DNA from: Tardiphaga robiniae
Lineage (GTDB): Bacteria; Pseudomonadota; Alphaproteobacteria; Rhizobiales; Xanthobacteraceae
DNA length: 64,000 bases
Assembly: GCF_001618955.1 (NCBI RefSeq)
Contig: NZ_LVYV01000023.1
Coordinates: forward strand, 62,001 to 126,000
Direction of reading: 5' to 3'
Shown here: positions 35,346 through 45,126 of the stretch, in pieces
How positions within the stretch are numbered: position 1 is the first letter of the stretch
How the letters are laid out: the number at the start of each line of letters is the position of its first letter
Notes under the pieces: model-generated
Database searches by the model: none
What the model was told of the DNA's origin: nothing
What the model saw: only the letters and a program-made list of their open reading frames with translations
Made by a program: the position numbers and the translations under genes

Positions 35346-36449
35346 GTGCATGGAAGCCTGGTCCCGATGGCATCGACATCATCCTCTGCGAGCGATGCAG
35401 TAAAGCTGCATGCTCAGGGTATCTGCAAATTTTACGATGCCACGGCAGCGCTGAATCCGATCGAACTTAAAATCTTCACCGGCGAACTGCTCACACTTCT
35501 TGGACCGTCGGGCTCCGGCAAGACGACGCTACTGCAGCTCATCTCGGGCCTTGTTAAGCCGAGCAGCGGTCGGCTGATCATCGACGGCCGCGATCAGACC
35601 GATCTAGAGCCCTATAAGCGCGATATCGGCGTCGTGTTTCAGAACTACTCGCTCTTCCCGCATCTGACGGTGCAGGAGAACATCGCATTTCCGCTGCAGA
35701 TGCGCGGGCAATCGGACCGGGCGTCCGCAACGCAGGTTGCCGGTGCGCTCGACATGGTCGGGCTTGAAAAGTTCGGCAAGCGCTTTCCGCACGAATTGTC
35801 AGGCGGCCAGCAGCAGCGCGTCGCGCTGGCTCGATGCCTTGTCTATAAGCCGTCGCTGATCTTGATGGATGAATCGCTCTCGGCGCTCGACCGCAAGCTC
35901 CGCGAGGCCATGCAAGTCGAGATCAAGCGGATCCATCGGGAGACTGGCTCGACGATCGTTTTCGTGACTCACGATCAGGAGGAGGCGCTCGCGCTGTCCG
36001 ATCGCATCTGTCTGATGAATGATGGCGCGATCGAGCAGCTCGGAACGCCGCTCGAACTGTATGACAAGCCGAAGAGTATTTTCGCGGCGACATTCATCGG
36101 GACGTCGAATGTCATCAGTGGCGAAATGGTAAATGCGACGCAGATCCGGTCGGACATCAGCGACGGGCTGATCGATATCGGAGGCACGCCCAAGAATGCG
36201 ACTCCCGGTCGAGCCTGCAGCGTTGCGATCCGGCCCGAATATGTCCGCATCGGTGACAGCGGGACGGGCCTTCTGGACGGCACGATCATCGAGCAGATTT
36301 ATGCCGGCTCCGAGACGCGCATGATGGTCGAGCTGCCGCATGGCTCGGTCTTCACGGTCCGTGTTCCCGGCGGGGCACAGCGCGGTCGGTTGGGCGAGCG
36401 CGTCTCGTTAGTGTGGGATTCCCAGCATATTCGCATCCTCGAGAGCTAG
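35346..36449 (+). CDS. PotA-type ABC transporter ATP-binding protein
   Basis: A 367-residue ATPase of the spermidine/putrescine (PotA) and ferric/thiamine group: Walker A GPSGSGKTTLLQLI, signature LSGGQQQRVALARCL, Walker B LILMDESLSALD, then a TOBE domain (SVAIRPEYVRIGDSG, YAGSETRMMVELPHG). Note DES in Walker B where DEP is commoner. It would power the fused permease at 38981 with the binding protein at 36504. GTG at 35346 has GAGG nine bases upstream; ATG 35367 is the alternative. Confidence 0.92.
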   Translation: MHGSLVPMASTSSSASDAVKLHAQGICKFYDATAALNPIELKIFTGELLTLLGPSGSGKTTLLQLISGLVKPSSGRLIIDGRDQTDLEPYKRDIGVVFQNYSLFPHLTVQENIAFPLQMRGQSDRASATQVAGALDMVGLEKFGKRFPHELSGGQQQRVALARCLVYKPSLILMDESLSALDRKLREAMQVEIKRIHRETGSTIVFVTHDQEEALALSDRICLMNDGAIEQLGTPLELYDKPKSIFAATFIGTSNVISGEMVNATQIRSDISDGLIDIGGTPKNATPGRACSVAIRPEYVRIGDSGTGLLDGTIIEQIYAGSETRMMVELPHGSVFTVRVPGGAQRGRLGERVSLVWDSQHIRILES

Positions 36450-36503
36450 CCTACCAGGACGCCGCCCATCTTTTCATCCGAGTCGATCATCAAGGAACAC
36501 CTC

Positions 36504-37568
36504 ATGAAGCGCACCACGTTGAACCGACGCACGCTCATTAAGGCCACCGTCCTCGGAGGTAGCGCGCTGGCGATGCCGTCAATCCTGACAAAGTCAGGAT
36601 TTGCGGCCGAGTCTCTCACCGTCGCGGATGTCGGAGGCGCGGCCGGCGACGCGATTCGTGTGGCCTTCTGTGAGCCGTTCAAGAAGGAAACCGGCGTTCA
36701 GGTCGTCAATGTCGCGCATGACCCGGATCCCGTCACGCAGTTCAAGCTGATGGTCGATACGAAGACCTATCTCTGGGACGCCTGCATGATGATCCCGGAT
36801 TACATCTTCCGCCTTCAGGAGGGAAAGAACTATATCGCACCGCTTGATCTGAAGGACGAAACCGGAGACATGGTCCCAGGCATGCTGACCGAGAACTGGC
36901 TCGGCTTCTCCGTGTTCGGCATTCTCATGGCCTACAATACCGAGAAGTTCGGCGACAACGGTCCGAAGAGCTGGCCCGATTTCTTCAACTCCGAAAAATT
37001 CGTCGGCCGGCGTGGCTTCTATCGCGCGGGCTGGGGCTCGCTGGAAATGGCGTTGCTGGCAGATGGCGTCGCGCCTGACAAGCTCTACCCGATCGACGTC
37101 GATCGCGCGTTCAGGTCGCTCGAGAAGATTAAGAAGAACGTGTCGGTCTGGTGGACCAGCGGCGCGCATAATACCCAGATACTGCAGAGCGGGGAGGTCG
37201 ACATGGCCGATACCTGGTCGGCGCGCGTGTATAGTGCGATCCAGGGCGGCGCGAAGCTCACACCCGTCTGGCAGGGACTGTATTCGGTGGATGGCTGGGC
37301 CATGCCGATCAATGGCCCCAAACAGTCGCTGGCCAAGGAATTCATCCGCTTCTGCATGCGTCCGGACCGGCAAGCCGCCTATTCGAATCTGGTGGCGAAT
37401 GGCCCGACCAACAAAAAGGCGTTCGACTCGATCGCGCCGGAGCGCGCGAAGATTCTTGCGACCAATCCGGCGAACTTCGCCGGTCTCGTGCCCCTGGATC
37501 CGCGCTGGTGGTCGCAATCCAATAGGCAGATGGTCAAGAAGCGCATGGACGAATGGCTGCTCACCTGA
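36504..37568 (+). CDS. PotD-like ABC transporter substrate-binding protein
   Basis: A 354-residue exported binding protein. The N-terminus MKRTTLNRRTLIKATVLGGS with ALAMPS has a twin-arginine-like pattern (NRRTLIK). The mature domain shows polyamine-type binding features: GDAIRVAFCEPFKKETGV, FSVFGILMAYNTEKFGDNGP, MADTWSARVYSAIQGGAK, AKEFIRFCMRPDRQAAY. The substrate is unknown; neighbours suggest a compound opened by a flavin monooxygenase. It is 54 bases after the ATPase gene. Confidence 0.9.
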   Translation: MKRTTLNRRTLIKATVLGGSALAMPSILTKSGFAAESLTVADVGGAAGDAIRVAFCEPFKKETGVQVVNVAHDPDPVTQFKLMVDTKTYLWDACMMIPDYIFRLQEGKNYIAPLDLKDETGDMVPGMLTENWLGFSVFGILMAYNTEKFGDNGPKSWPDFFNSEKFVGRRGFYRAGWGSLEMALLADGVAPDKLYPIDVDRAFRSLEKIKKNVSVWWTSGAHNTQILQSGEVDMADTWSARVYSAIQGGAKLTPVWQGLYSVDGWAMPINGPKQSLAKEFIRFCMRPDRQAAYSNLVANGPTNKKAFDSIAPERAKILATNPANFAGLVPLDPRWWSQSNRQMVKKRMDEWLLT

Positions 37569-37624
37569 GCCGAGCTCGCCGCAACGTCCAACCTCGCTAG
37601 TGTGAATTCGAACTGGTACTGACG

Positions 37625-38959
37625 ATGACATCAAAAAAGCAGATCGTTCTATCGGCGCTTGTCCATCCGCATGGGATCTACAAGGGCGCCTGGCGGCATC
37701 CAGACGCCGAGGCCGATCGCGTCAATGATGTCGAATACTACAAGAAGGTCGCGCAACTCTGCGAGCGTGGTTTGCTCGACCTCTTTTTTATCGCCGATAC
37801 ACCTGCGGCGCGCACCGACAATCTCGACATCTGGACACGATCGCCGCTGTTCCAGAACGTGATGGAGCCAGTGACACTGCTTGCAGCGCTGGCCGGCGCG
37901 ACGTCACGGATCGGCCTCGGGGCGACGGTCTCGACCAGCTTCTTCGAACCCTACAATATCGCTCGGCAGTTCGCGTCGCTCGATCACATCACAGGCGGAC
38001 GCGCCGCCTGGAACGTGGTGACGTCGGCCAATGACTATGCGGCCCGCAATTTCGGCCTCGACCGGTTACCGCCGCATGGCGAGCGCTATGCTAAAGCGCG
38101 CGAATGCCTCGAACTCGTGAAGTCCTATTGGGACACCTGGGATCAGGATGCGTTTGTCTTCGACAAGGAGAAGGCGATCTATTTCGATCCCAAGAAGTTT
38201 CACACCGTCGATCACAAGGGCGCATATTTCACGGTGCATGGCGGCCTCAATATCGCGCGACCGCCGCAGGGGCATCCTGTGATCATCCAGGCTGGCGCAT
38301 CGGAGAGCGGCAAGGAGCTCGCCGCGCAGACCGCCGAAATCGTATTCGGGACAGGCGCCGAGCCTGAGGCTGCCAAGGCGTTCTACAGCGATCTCAAGGG
38401 CCGGATGCCGAAATTCGGCCGAGATGAATCGCAGCTCTTCATTCTGTCCGGATTGAGCACGGTGATTGGCCGGACCCGCGAAGAAGCGAAGGAAAAATTT
38501 GAATATCTGCAGTCGCTGGTTCCGGTCGAAGTGAAGGTCATGGCGCTCAGCAACGATCTGGAGGTCAATCTGCTCGATCTGCCGCTGGACGAGCCGGTGC
38601 CCGTCGATCGCATTCCGGCCTCGTCCAATCTGCACCAGGCCTATTTCAATCAGATCGCGGACATGATCCGCGGCCAGAAGCTCACGCTGCGCGAGATGGC
38701 CAATAAATATACCAGGGGATCGAAGGCCATGTGCGCCACGGCCAACGAAGTAGCTGACTTCATGGAGAGCTGGATCGAGCAGCGCTGCTGCGATGGCTTC
38801 ATGCTGTCGCCTGCAGTTGTTCCGGGCTCGCTGAAGGAGTTCATTGATGAGGTCGTGCCGGTCCTTCAGGAGCGCGGCATCTACAAGACGGCTTACAAGG
38901 GGAAGACTCTGAGAGAGAATCTCGGGCTCTATCCCGTCGCCAACAAGAATTCGCTGTAG
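37625..38959 (+). CDS. LLM-class FMN-dependent monooxygenase (NtaA/SnaA/DszA family)
   Basis: A 444-residue bacterial-luciferase-like oxygenase. It has the family opening SALVHPHGIYKGAWRHPDA, the segment RAAWNVVTSANDYAARNFGL with the flavin-site asparagine and tyrosine, the HGGLNIARPPQGHPVIIQAG segment and a long C-terminal cap. These enzymes use FMNH2 supplied by a separate reductase to attack nitrilotriacetate, sulfur heterocycles, alkanesulfonates or similar compounds. The flavin reductase at 44587 is the likely partner. It is set within the ABC genes, so its substrate is probably what the transporter imports. Confidence 0.92.
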   Translation: MTSKKQIVLSALVHPHGIYKGAWRHPDAEADRVNDVEYYKKVAQLCERGLLDLFFIADTPAARTDNLDIWTRSPLFQNVMEPVTLLAALAGATSRIGLGATVSTSFFEPYNIARQFASLDHITGGRAAWNVVTSANDYAARNFGLDRLPPHGERYAKARECLELVKSYWDTWDQDAFVFDKEKAIYFDPKKFHTVDHKGAYFTVHGGLNIARPPQGHPVIIQAGASESGKELAAQTAEIVFGTGAEPEAAKAFYSDLKGRMPKFGRDESQLFILSGLSTVIGRTREEAKEKFEYLQSLVPVEVKVMALSNDLEVNLLDLPLDEPVPVDRIPASSNLHQAYFNQIADMIRGQKLTLREMANKYTRGSKAMCATANEVADFMESWIEQRCCDGFMLSPAVVPGSLKEFIDEVVPVLQERGIYKTAYKGKTLRENLGLYPVANKNSL

Positions 38960-38980
38960 CAGACAGCGATCGGGGGGGAC

Positions 38981-40747
38981 GTGACGTCGTTAGACCTATC
39001 TTCAGCAGTCCTTCCGGTGAAGGGGAAGCCGAGCTTTCGTTTCGGACCTATTTGGCTCGCCTTGCCAGGCGTGGCATTCCTGCTGATCTTCTTCCTGTGG
39101 CCAACGCTGCACATACTCGTGTCGGCCATATGGGGAGGCGACAGCGGCTTCTCGTTGAAGGCGCTGCTGGCGGTCTTCACATCGCCGTCCTACAGCCGCG
39201 TGATGACGACCACGTTCACCGTCGCCATCCAGGTGACGGCGCTTTGCGTGCTGATCAGCTATCCGTTGGCCTACTGGCTAAGCCGGCATTCGGCGAGGCG
39301 CCAGCGATTGATGATGATGCTGATCCTGCTGCCATTCTGGACCAGCGCTCTGGTCAAGAACTTTGCGTGGCTCGTCTTGTTCGGCCGGAACAGCAGTTTT
39401 GCGCAGCTCATCATGTCGATGGGCGGAGCCGGCGATCGGCTGCTGTTCAACAAGACGGTCGTGCTGTTCGGCATCGTACACACGCTGGTGCCGCTTTGCG
39501 TTATCGCAATGATGCCGACGCTGAACCAAGTCAACAAATCGCTGCTCTCGGCTGCGACGACGCTGGGCGCGAGTCCGACGCAGGCATTCTGGCAGATCTT
39601 TCTTCCGCTTTCGATGCGCGGTGTAGCGACCGCCGGCCTGATGATTTTCATCACGTCGCTCGGCTTTTTCATCACCCCGTCGCTGCTCGGCAGCCCGCGC
39701 GAGACGATGGTGGGGCAGCTGATCATCGAGCAGATTAACGAATTGCAGAATCTTCAGCAAGGGAGCGCGTTCGGTGTGATCCTGCTCGCCGGAGCGATCA
39801 TCGCAGTGGTGCTGTTTGACCGCGTATTCGGTCTTTCGGGCATGGCGGGCGGCAGTGGGCAATCGCAGCCGGACAGCCCTGTCCGTCGCTTTGGCCTCTG
39901 GCTCGCCGGCCGCATCGGCGACATCTTCGACCCGGTGGCGCGCAGCTATCGTAATACGTTTCGTGGACTGCCGGGATCCCGCCTGCTGGGATTGTACAGT
40001 GTGCTCGTGATCGCCATCCTGCTCGTCCCCGTGATTGCGATCATCCCGATGGCGTTTACGAGCGGGAGCTTCCTTGCCTTTCCGCCGCCTGGCTTTAGTC
40101 TTCGCTGGTTCGACACTTATTTCGCGTCGCCGATCTGGATGGCTGCCACCGCCCGGTCGTTCGGAATCGGCGTGGCTTGCGCGGCGCTGACGATCGTGGT
40201 GGCGGGGACCGTTGCCTTTGCGGTTGTCCGCTCGGGAAGCAGACTGGCGGGCGCCATCTTTATCTTCTTCATGTCGCCGATGATCGTGCCGCATCTCGTC
40301 ATCTCGATAGGCCTGTTCTACCTGTTCGCGCAGATGTCGCTGATCGCGACGGATGTCGGCCTCGTGCTCGGCCACAGCGTGATCGCGACGCCCGTCGTCT
40401 TCATCATCGTCCTGTCGACCCTGCGTGGGCATGACTGGCGGCTGGATGACGCGGCGCTCACGCTCGGGGCCTCACCTCACAAAGCATTTTTCAGGATCAC
40501 TCTGCCACTGATCAGCGGTGGCATCGTTGGGGGGCTGATCACGGCATTCCTCATCTCCTTCGAGGAGTTGACGATCGCGCTCTTCATTGGCGGTGGTCTG
40601 ATCACGACGCTCCCCAAACAGCTTTGGAGCGACATCTTCCTCCAGATCACCCCGACCTTGGCAGCTGCGTCAGTTGTCGTGCTGGGCGTTGTGACGGTGC
40701 TGTTCCTGCTGATGGAGGTCATCAGCTATTGGCGAAAGCCGGCTTGA
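38981..40747 (+). CDS. Fused ABC transporter permease (PotB-PotC-like in one chain)
   Basis: A 588-residue membrane protein holding two complete binding-protein-dependent permease domains. The EAA loops are AATTLGASPTQAFWQIFLPL in the first half and DAALTLGASPHKAFFRITLP in the second. About 12 hydrophobic helices are visible with a soluble linker near residues 290-330. Usually PotB and PotC are separate proteins; here they are joined, so the transporter would contain one permease chain and an ATPase dimer. It starts with GTG at 38981, 21 bases after the oxygenase gene. Confidence 0.9.
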   Translation: MTSLDLSSAVLPVKGKPSFRFGPIWLALPGVAFLLIFFLWPTLHILVSAIWGGDSGFSLKALLAVFTSPSYSRVMTTTFTVAIQVTALCVLISYPLAYWLSRHSARRQRLMMMLILLPFWTSALVKNFAWLVLFGRNSSFAQLIMSMGGAGDRLLFNKTVVLFGIVHTLVPLCVIAMMPTLNQVNKSLLSAATTLGASPTQAFWQIFLPLSMRGVATAGLMIFITSLGFFITPSLLGSPRETMVGQLIIEQINELQNLQQGSAFGVILLAGAIIAVVLFDRVFGLSGMAGGSGQSQPDSPVRRFGLWLAGRIGDIFDPVARSYRNTFRGLPGSRLLGLYSVLVIAILLVPVIAIIPMAFTSGSFLAFPPPGFSLRWFDTYFASPIWMAATARSFGIGVACAALTIVVAGTVAFAVVRSGSRLAGAIFIFFMSPMIVPHLVISIGLFYLFAQMSLIATDVGLVLGHSVIATPVVFIIVLSTLRGHDWRLDDAALTLGASPHKAFFRITLPLISGGIVGGLITAFLISFEELTIALFIGGGLITTLPKQLWSDIFLQITPTLAAASVVVLGVVTVLFLLMEVISYWRKPA

Positions 40748-40884
40748 CCGCGCCCATCGGGACAGGTGTATAAAAAGCGAGCATCGGATCGCGGAAGCCC
40801 GGATGCGAGCGTCCGGGCTTGCTTGGAAAACACTCGCATCGACATGGCGGCCCGTAACGCCGACGGCAAGATCGCGGGTCCGCA

Positions 40885-41838
40885 ATGCGTTTTACGTTGA
40901 GACAGCTGGAGTATTTCGTGGCTGCCGGGGAGACGGGCAGCATTACGCTGGCGTCCGAACGCATCAGCATATCGCAGCCGTCGATCTCGACCGCCATCTC
41001 ACACCTTGAGAAAGAGCTGGGCGTCCAACTGTTCGTCCGGCATCACGCGCTCGGTCTGTCGCTGACGCCGGCCGGGCGGAGTCTGCTCCGGGAAGCGAAG
41101 AACGTGCTCAATCAGGCCGAGCAACTCTATTCGGTCGCCTCCGATGTCGACGGGCAGGTTCGTGGCCAGATCACGGTTGGCTGTCTGGTGACACTGGCGC
41201 CGATGGTCATGCCGGAACTGGCGCATTCGTTCACCACCGCATTTCCGGATACCCAGATCAGGCATATCGAGCTCAACCAGGAGCAACTTCTCGAAGGGCT
41301 GCGCTGTGCCGAGATCGATGTCGTCATCACTTACGACCTGCAGTTGCCATCGGGGATCGCATTCACGCCGCTGGCCCAGCTGCCAGTGCATGTCGTGGTC
41401 AGCGAAAACCACAGATTTGCAGCCAGATCGGCCGTATCGCTTGCCGAGCTCATCGACGAGCCGTTGCTGCTGCTGGATCTCCCGCTAAGCCGCGAATATT
41501 TCCTCGCTTTATTCATGGGCGAGGGGTTCGAGCCGCGCATCGGCGGACGTTCAGCATATCAGGATGTCATTCGCACGATGGTTGCGAATGGCTATGGCTA
41601 TACGCTGGCCAATGTGAGGCCGAGGTCCGATACGGCGCTCGACGGCAGGAAGGTCGTTCGGGTGAAGCTCGTCGGTGAATACCGCCCGATGGTGATCGGC
41701 GTCGCGACACTGGCGCAACTGACCAAGTCGCGCCTGATCGAAACGTTTCAGGCGCATTGCCAGGCGCTGATTTCCGAGGACTACATACCCGGTATGGTGG
41801 CCCCCGGCGTCGATCATCCGGTATCCGGAAAGAAGTGA
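40885..41838 (+). CDS. LysR-family transcriptional regulator
   Basis: A 317-residue regulator with an N-terminal winged helix (FTLRQLEYFVAAGETGSITL, SISQPSISTAISHLEKELG) and a LysR substrate domain (GQITVGCLVTLAPMVMPELA, EIDVVITYDLQLPSGI). It follows the transporter permease by 137 bases in the same direction and probably controls the island. The effector is unknown. Confidence 0.93.
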   Translation: MRFTLRQLEYFVAAGETGSITLASERISISQPSISTAISHLEKELGVQLFVRHHALGLSLTPAGRSLLREAKNVLNQAEQLYSVASDVDGQVRGQITVGCLVTLAPMVMPELAHSFTTAFPDTQIRHIELNQEQLLEGLRCAEIDVVITYDLQLPSGIAFTPLAQLPVHVVVSENHRFAARSAVSLAELIDEPLLLLDLPLSREYFLALFMGEGFEPRIGGRSAYQDVIRTMVANGYGYTLANVRPRSDTALDGRKVVRVKLVGEYRPMVIGVATLAQLTKSRLIETFQAHCQALISEDYIPGMVAPGVDHPVSGKK

Positions 41839-42178
41839 GCAGGGCGCGCCGGTTTGCGCCGACCCTGCCTGGTTCAGGATCAATGCTGCCGACTATGCAG
41901 GCATGCCTCGGAAAAGTGGAAGGCGCCCTTCGCGAAAGCGAATTAGGCCGAAACCGGCAGGTTCAGTAAGCTCAATCACAAGTCCAGCGTATCCGCCGAG
42001 CAGCGTTCGAACCGCATCATTCAGATGTGACGACGAACGTCCGGTCTTCGGTGCGTGCCGTTGGGTCGCGTCTTCACAGCGTCGATCAACTTTGGCGCGT
42101 CGAAGCCAGAGCCTCGACAGACGATCGTCGCAGCCCGCGGCGGTGCGCAGCATATGTTTCGCAAATCGGAGACAGTCA
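41839..42178. other. Intergenic stretch before the class II aldolase gene
   Basis: No gene is supported in these 340 bases. A longer open frame from 41903 reads into the aldolase-fold gene but its first 90 residues are arginine- and serine-rich with no family match, and no ribosome binding site sits at its start. Confidence 0.5.
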
Positions 42179-42925
42179 TTGACCACCGAACCGAATGATT
42201 CCAACGAACGCCAGCTGAGAATTGACCTCGCGGCTGCCTTCCGCCTGTTTGCAAGGCTGGGCATGCACGAGGCCGTCGCCAATCATTTCAGCGCGGCGGT
42301 GTCGAGCGATGGTCGCAAATTCCTGATGAATCCGAAGTGGCGACACTTCTCGCGGATCAAGGCCAGCGATCTCGTGTTGTTCGATCTCGATGCAGATGGC
42401 TCGTTCGGAGGTCAGGCATCCGTAGATCCGACCGCGTGGTCGATCCACAGCCAGATGCACAGCCTGCTTCCGCAGGCGCGCGTCGTGCTGCATCTGCATC
42501 CGCCCTTCGTCACGACCATTGCCACTCTGGCCAATCCTGACATCAAACCGATTGACCAGAACACGGCGCGCTATTTCAATCGTGTCGCTTTGGATGCCGC
42601 ATATTCCGGAATGGCCGACAGCGAACAGGAGGGCGCGCGTCTGGCAAAGCTGCTAGGCAACCGCTCGCGCCTGATGATGGGAAATCATGGCGTGATGATT
42701 GCTGCGAGAACGGTCGGCGAGGCGTTTGACGACATGTACACCATCGAGCGTGCGTGCCAGACCCTGGTGCAGGCCTATGCCACCGGTCAGCCATTGAACG
42801 TGCTGCCCGACGATATCGCCGAACGCACCGCGCACGACTGGGAAGGTCTCACCGATTTTTCCGAAGCGCACTTCGCCGAAATGAAAAAGCTGCTCGATGC
42901 GGAAGACCCGTCCTACGCGCATTGA
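42179..42925 (+). CDS. Class II aldolase/adducin-domain protein
   Basis: A 248-residue protein of the class II aldolase fold with metal histidines in VLHLHPPFVTTIA, the first-shell region HEAVANHFSAAVS and the MGNHGVMIAARTVGEAFDD motif. Members cleave or isomerise sugar-like or hydroxy-acid compounds, or decarboxylate. The start is a TTG at 42179 with GGAG seven bases upstream, where the family N-terminus begins. Its substrate is unknown; it could process the product of the monooxygenases around it. Confidence 0.88.
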   Translation: MTTEPNDSNERQLRIDLAAAFRLFARLGMHEAVANHFSAAVSSDGRKFLMNPKWRHFSRIKASDLVLFDLDADGSFGGQASVDPTAWSIHSQMHSLLPQARVVLHLHPPFVTTIATLANPDIKPIDQNTARYFNRVALDAAYSGMADSEQEGARLAKLLGNRSRLMMGNHGVMIAARTVGEAFDDMYTIERACQTLVQAYATGQPLNVLPDDIAERTAHDWEGLTDFSEAHFAEMKKLLDAEDPSYAH

Positions 42926-43090
42926 GTGTTCGTCGTCATGCGTCGATCGGCGCGCGGATCTTTCACATCGGCCGAGCCTAAGCACTGGGAAGCCAAATGA
43001 TAATGTTCGCGTGCTGGTGCGTTGCTTCAACATCGATGCGGGGATGATCCGGCCGTGGAGCGTTTCGGACGGTCAGAAGTGGATACAGGG

Positions 43091-44368
43091 ATGTCGATCG
43101 AGCGCGTAGACACGATTGTGGTGGGCGGAGGCCAGGCTGGTCTCGCCATGAGCGAACATCTGGGCATGGCGGGCGTGCCGCATTTGGTGCTCGAACGACA
43201 TCGGATTGCCGACCGCTGGCGGACCGCCAGATGGGATTCGCTGGTAGCCAACGGCCCCGCATGGCACGATCGCTTTCCGGGGATGGAATTTCCCGGTGCG
43301 CATCCCGACTCGTTTCCCGGCAAGGAAAGCGTCGCGGATTATTTCGTGTCCTATGCCGAAATGATCGCTGCGCCAGTACGCTGCGGCGTCGATGTGACAT
43401 CGGTCGAACGAATGGCCGGTCAGCCGGGGTTCATGGTCAGGACCTCCGCGGGCAATTTCGAAGCGATGAACGTGGTCGCGGCGACCGGGCCGTTTCAGGT
43501 GCCCGTCATTCCGCAGATCGTTCCGCAACGCGCAGGAATCATCCAGCTGCATTCCAACGACTATCGCAATCCCGGCCAGTTGCCGGAAGGCGCCGTCCTG
43601 GTCGTTGGCGCAGGCTCGTCCGGCGGCCAGATTGCCGACGAATTGCTGCGTGCGGGCAGGCGCGTCCATCTGTCGGTCGGGCCGCACGAACGTCCGCCGC
43701 GGGCCTATCGCGGCCGCGACTTCTGCTGGTGGCTCGGCGTGCTCGGAAAATGGGACCTGGAAACGAAGCAGCCGGGCACCGAGCACGTCACGATTGCGGT
43801 GAGCGGCGCGCGTGGCGGCCAAACCGTCGATTTCCGGCGACTGGCGGCCGAAGGCATGCATCTCGTCGGTTCGACGGTAACGTATGATCAGGGCAAGGTG
43901 CTGTTCGCGAACGACCTCGCCGACAACATCGCCCTGGGCGATGCATCCTACAGAAGCTTGCTGGACGAGGCCGATGCCTATATCGCGCGGTTCGGGCTTG
44001 ACTTGCCGCCTGAACCGGACGCGCGCATCGTCAGGCCCGATCCCAACTGTGTGACCGATCCGGTGCGCGAACTGGATCTTGCAGCAACCGGCATCACATC
44101 GATTGTCTGGGCCACGGGTTTTGCCACCGACTATAGCTGGCTGAAAGTCGATGCATTCGACACGATGGGCAAGCCGAGGCACCAGCGCGGCGTGTCTTCC
44201 GAACCCGGGATCTATTTTCTGGGACTTCCCTGGCAGTCGCGCCGGGGGTCTGCATTCATCTGGGGCGTCTGGCATGATGCGAAGCATCTGGCGGACCGCA
44301 TCTCCACACAGCGGCGCTACACCGATTACGATACGTCGGCGCGACGCGCGGTCAGGCATGCAAGCTAG
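43091..44368 (+). CDS. Flavin-containing monooxygenase-like NAD(P)/FAD protein
   Basis: A 425-residue oxidoreductase with the FAD-binding motif VVGGGQAGLAMSEHL near the N-terminus, the FMO-type RWRTARWDSLVANGPAWHDR and FPGKESVADYFVSYA segments, and a second nucleotide motif VVGAGSSGGQIADELLRAG for NADPH. It resembles CzcO/FMO-type proteins that oxygenate soft nucleophiles (N or S) or ketones. ATG 43091 is the family start; a longer frame from 43022 is unsupported. Confidence 0.9.
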   Translation: MSIERVDTIVVGGGQAGLAMSEHLGMAGVPHLVLERHRIADRWRTARWDSLVANGPAWHDRFPGMEFPGAHPDSFPGKESVADYFVSYAEMIAAPVRCGVDVTSVERMAGQPGFMVRTSAGNFEAMNVVAATGPFQVPVIPQIVPQRAGIIQLHSNDYRNPGQLPEGAVLVVGAGSSGGQIADELLRAGRRVHLSVGPHERPPRAYRGRDFCWWLGVLGKWDLETKQPGTEHVTIAVSGARGGQTVDFRRLAAEGMHLVGSTVTYDQGKVLFANDLADNIALGDASYRSLLDEADAYIARFGLDLPPEPDARIVRPDPNCVTDPVRELDLAATGITSIVWATGFATDYSWLKVDAFDTMGKPRHQRGVSSEPGIYFLGLPWQSRRGSAFIWGVWHDAKHLADRISTQRRYTDYDTSARRAVRHAS

Positions 44369-44586
44369 TCCGTACTGGCAGGTTCCGGAGCAGGTTCGTC
44401 CCAGTGTCGACAGGGCTCGCGGTTCAGGCCCTGGCGGGGCCAGAATGGCTCATGGAGATCGTCGGTACGGCAGTGATTCCGGAATAGGCGAGGAGCCGGG
44501 CGCCGTCCACGCGCGCTTCTCGACATGATCGATTAGCGAGTAGTCCGGTCACGGCACGCATTTGTCTTACGCGCTGACGACCAACG

Positions 44587-45126
44587 TCAGCTTGCGTTGC
44601 AACCGGATGCCGGGGCCGATCGCGGGGCGATGGGCACGGCAGACCGATAGGCGCGGTTCGCGTAGATCAGAGGCGATCCTTCTGTGGCGAGCGCAACGTC
44701 CTGGACTTCGCCGAAGAAAACGTAGTGGGTACCGATCTTCTTCCACGAGGACAGGGTGCAGCTGAAGGCGACCAGTCCATCGACGACACGGGGAGAGCCA
44801 TTGACGTCGGGAACCCATGTCGCGCACGAGAATTTGTCGCCGTCTCCGGTGGTCCATCGCTTCGCAAAACAGTCCGAAATGCCGGATTGATCGTCCCGCA
44901 GCAGGTTGACGCAGAACACGCCATTCACCTTGATCGCCTGGGCGGTCGCACTGGTCTCGTTGATGCAGACGAGCAAGGTCGGCTGCGGCGTGTCGGCCGA
45001 GACGGACGACATTGCCGATACCGTCGCGCCCTGGCGGCCAGCTGTGCCATCCGTCGTTACGATACTGACAGTGCAGGCCGCAGTGCTCATGCCGGCCAAG
45101 AACTGATCGCGCAGTGCCATGGTCAT
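44587..45126 (-). CDS. Flavin reductase family protein (FMN reductase partner)
   Basis: A 179-residue split-barrel FMN-binding protein (MSTAACTVSIVTTDGTAGRQ, ATVSAMSSVSADTPQPTLLV, NGVFCVNLLRDDQ, HYVFFGEVQDVAL). Such NAD(P)H:flavin reductases feed FMNH2 to LLM-class oxygenases like the one at 37625. It is on the opposite strand at the end of the island, divergent from the next ABC system. ATG at 45126 or 45120 starts it. Confidence 0.92.
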   Translation of the reverse strand: MTMALRDQFLAGMSTAACTVSIVTTDGTAGRQGATVSAMSSVSADTPQPTLLVCINETSATAQAIKVNGVFCVNLLRDDQSGISDCFAKRWTTGDGDKFSCATWVPDVNGSPRVVDGLVAFSCTLSSWKKIGTHYVFFGEVQDVALATEGSPLIYANRAYRSAVPIAPRSAPASGCNAS

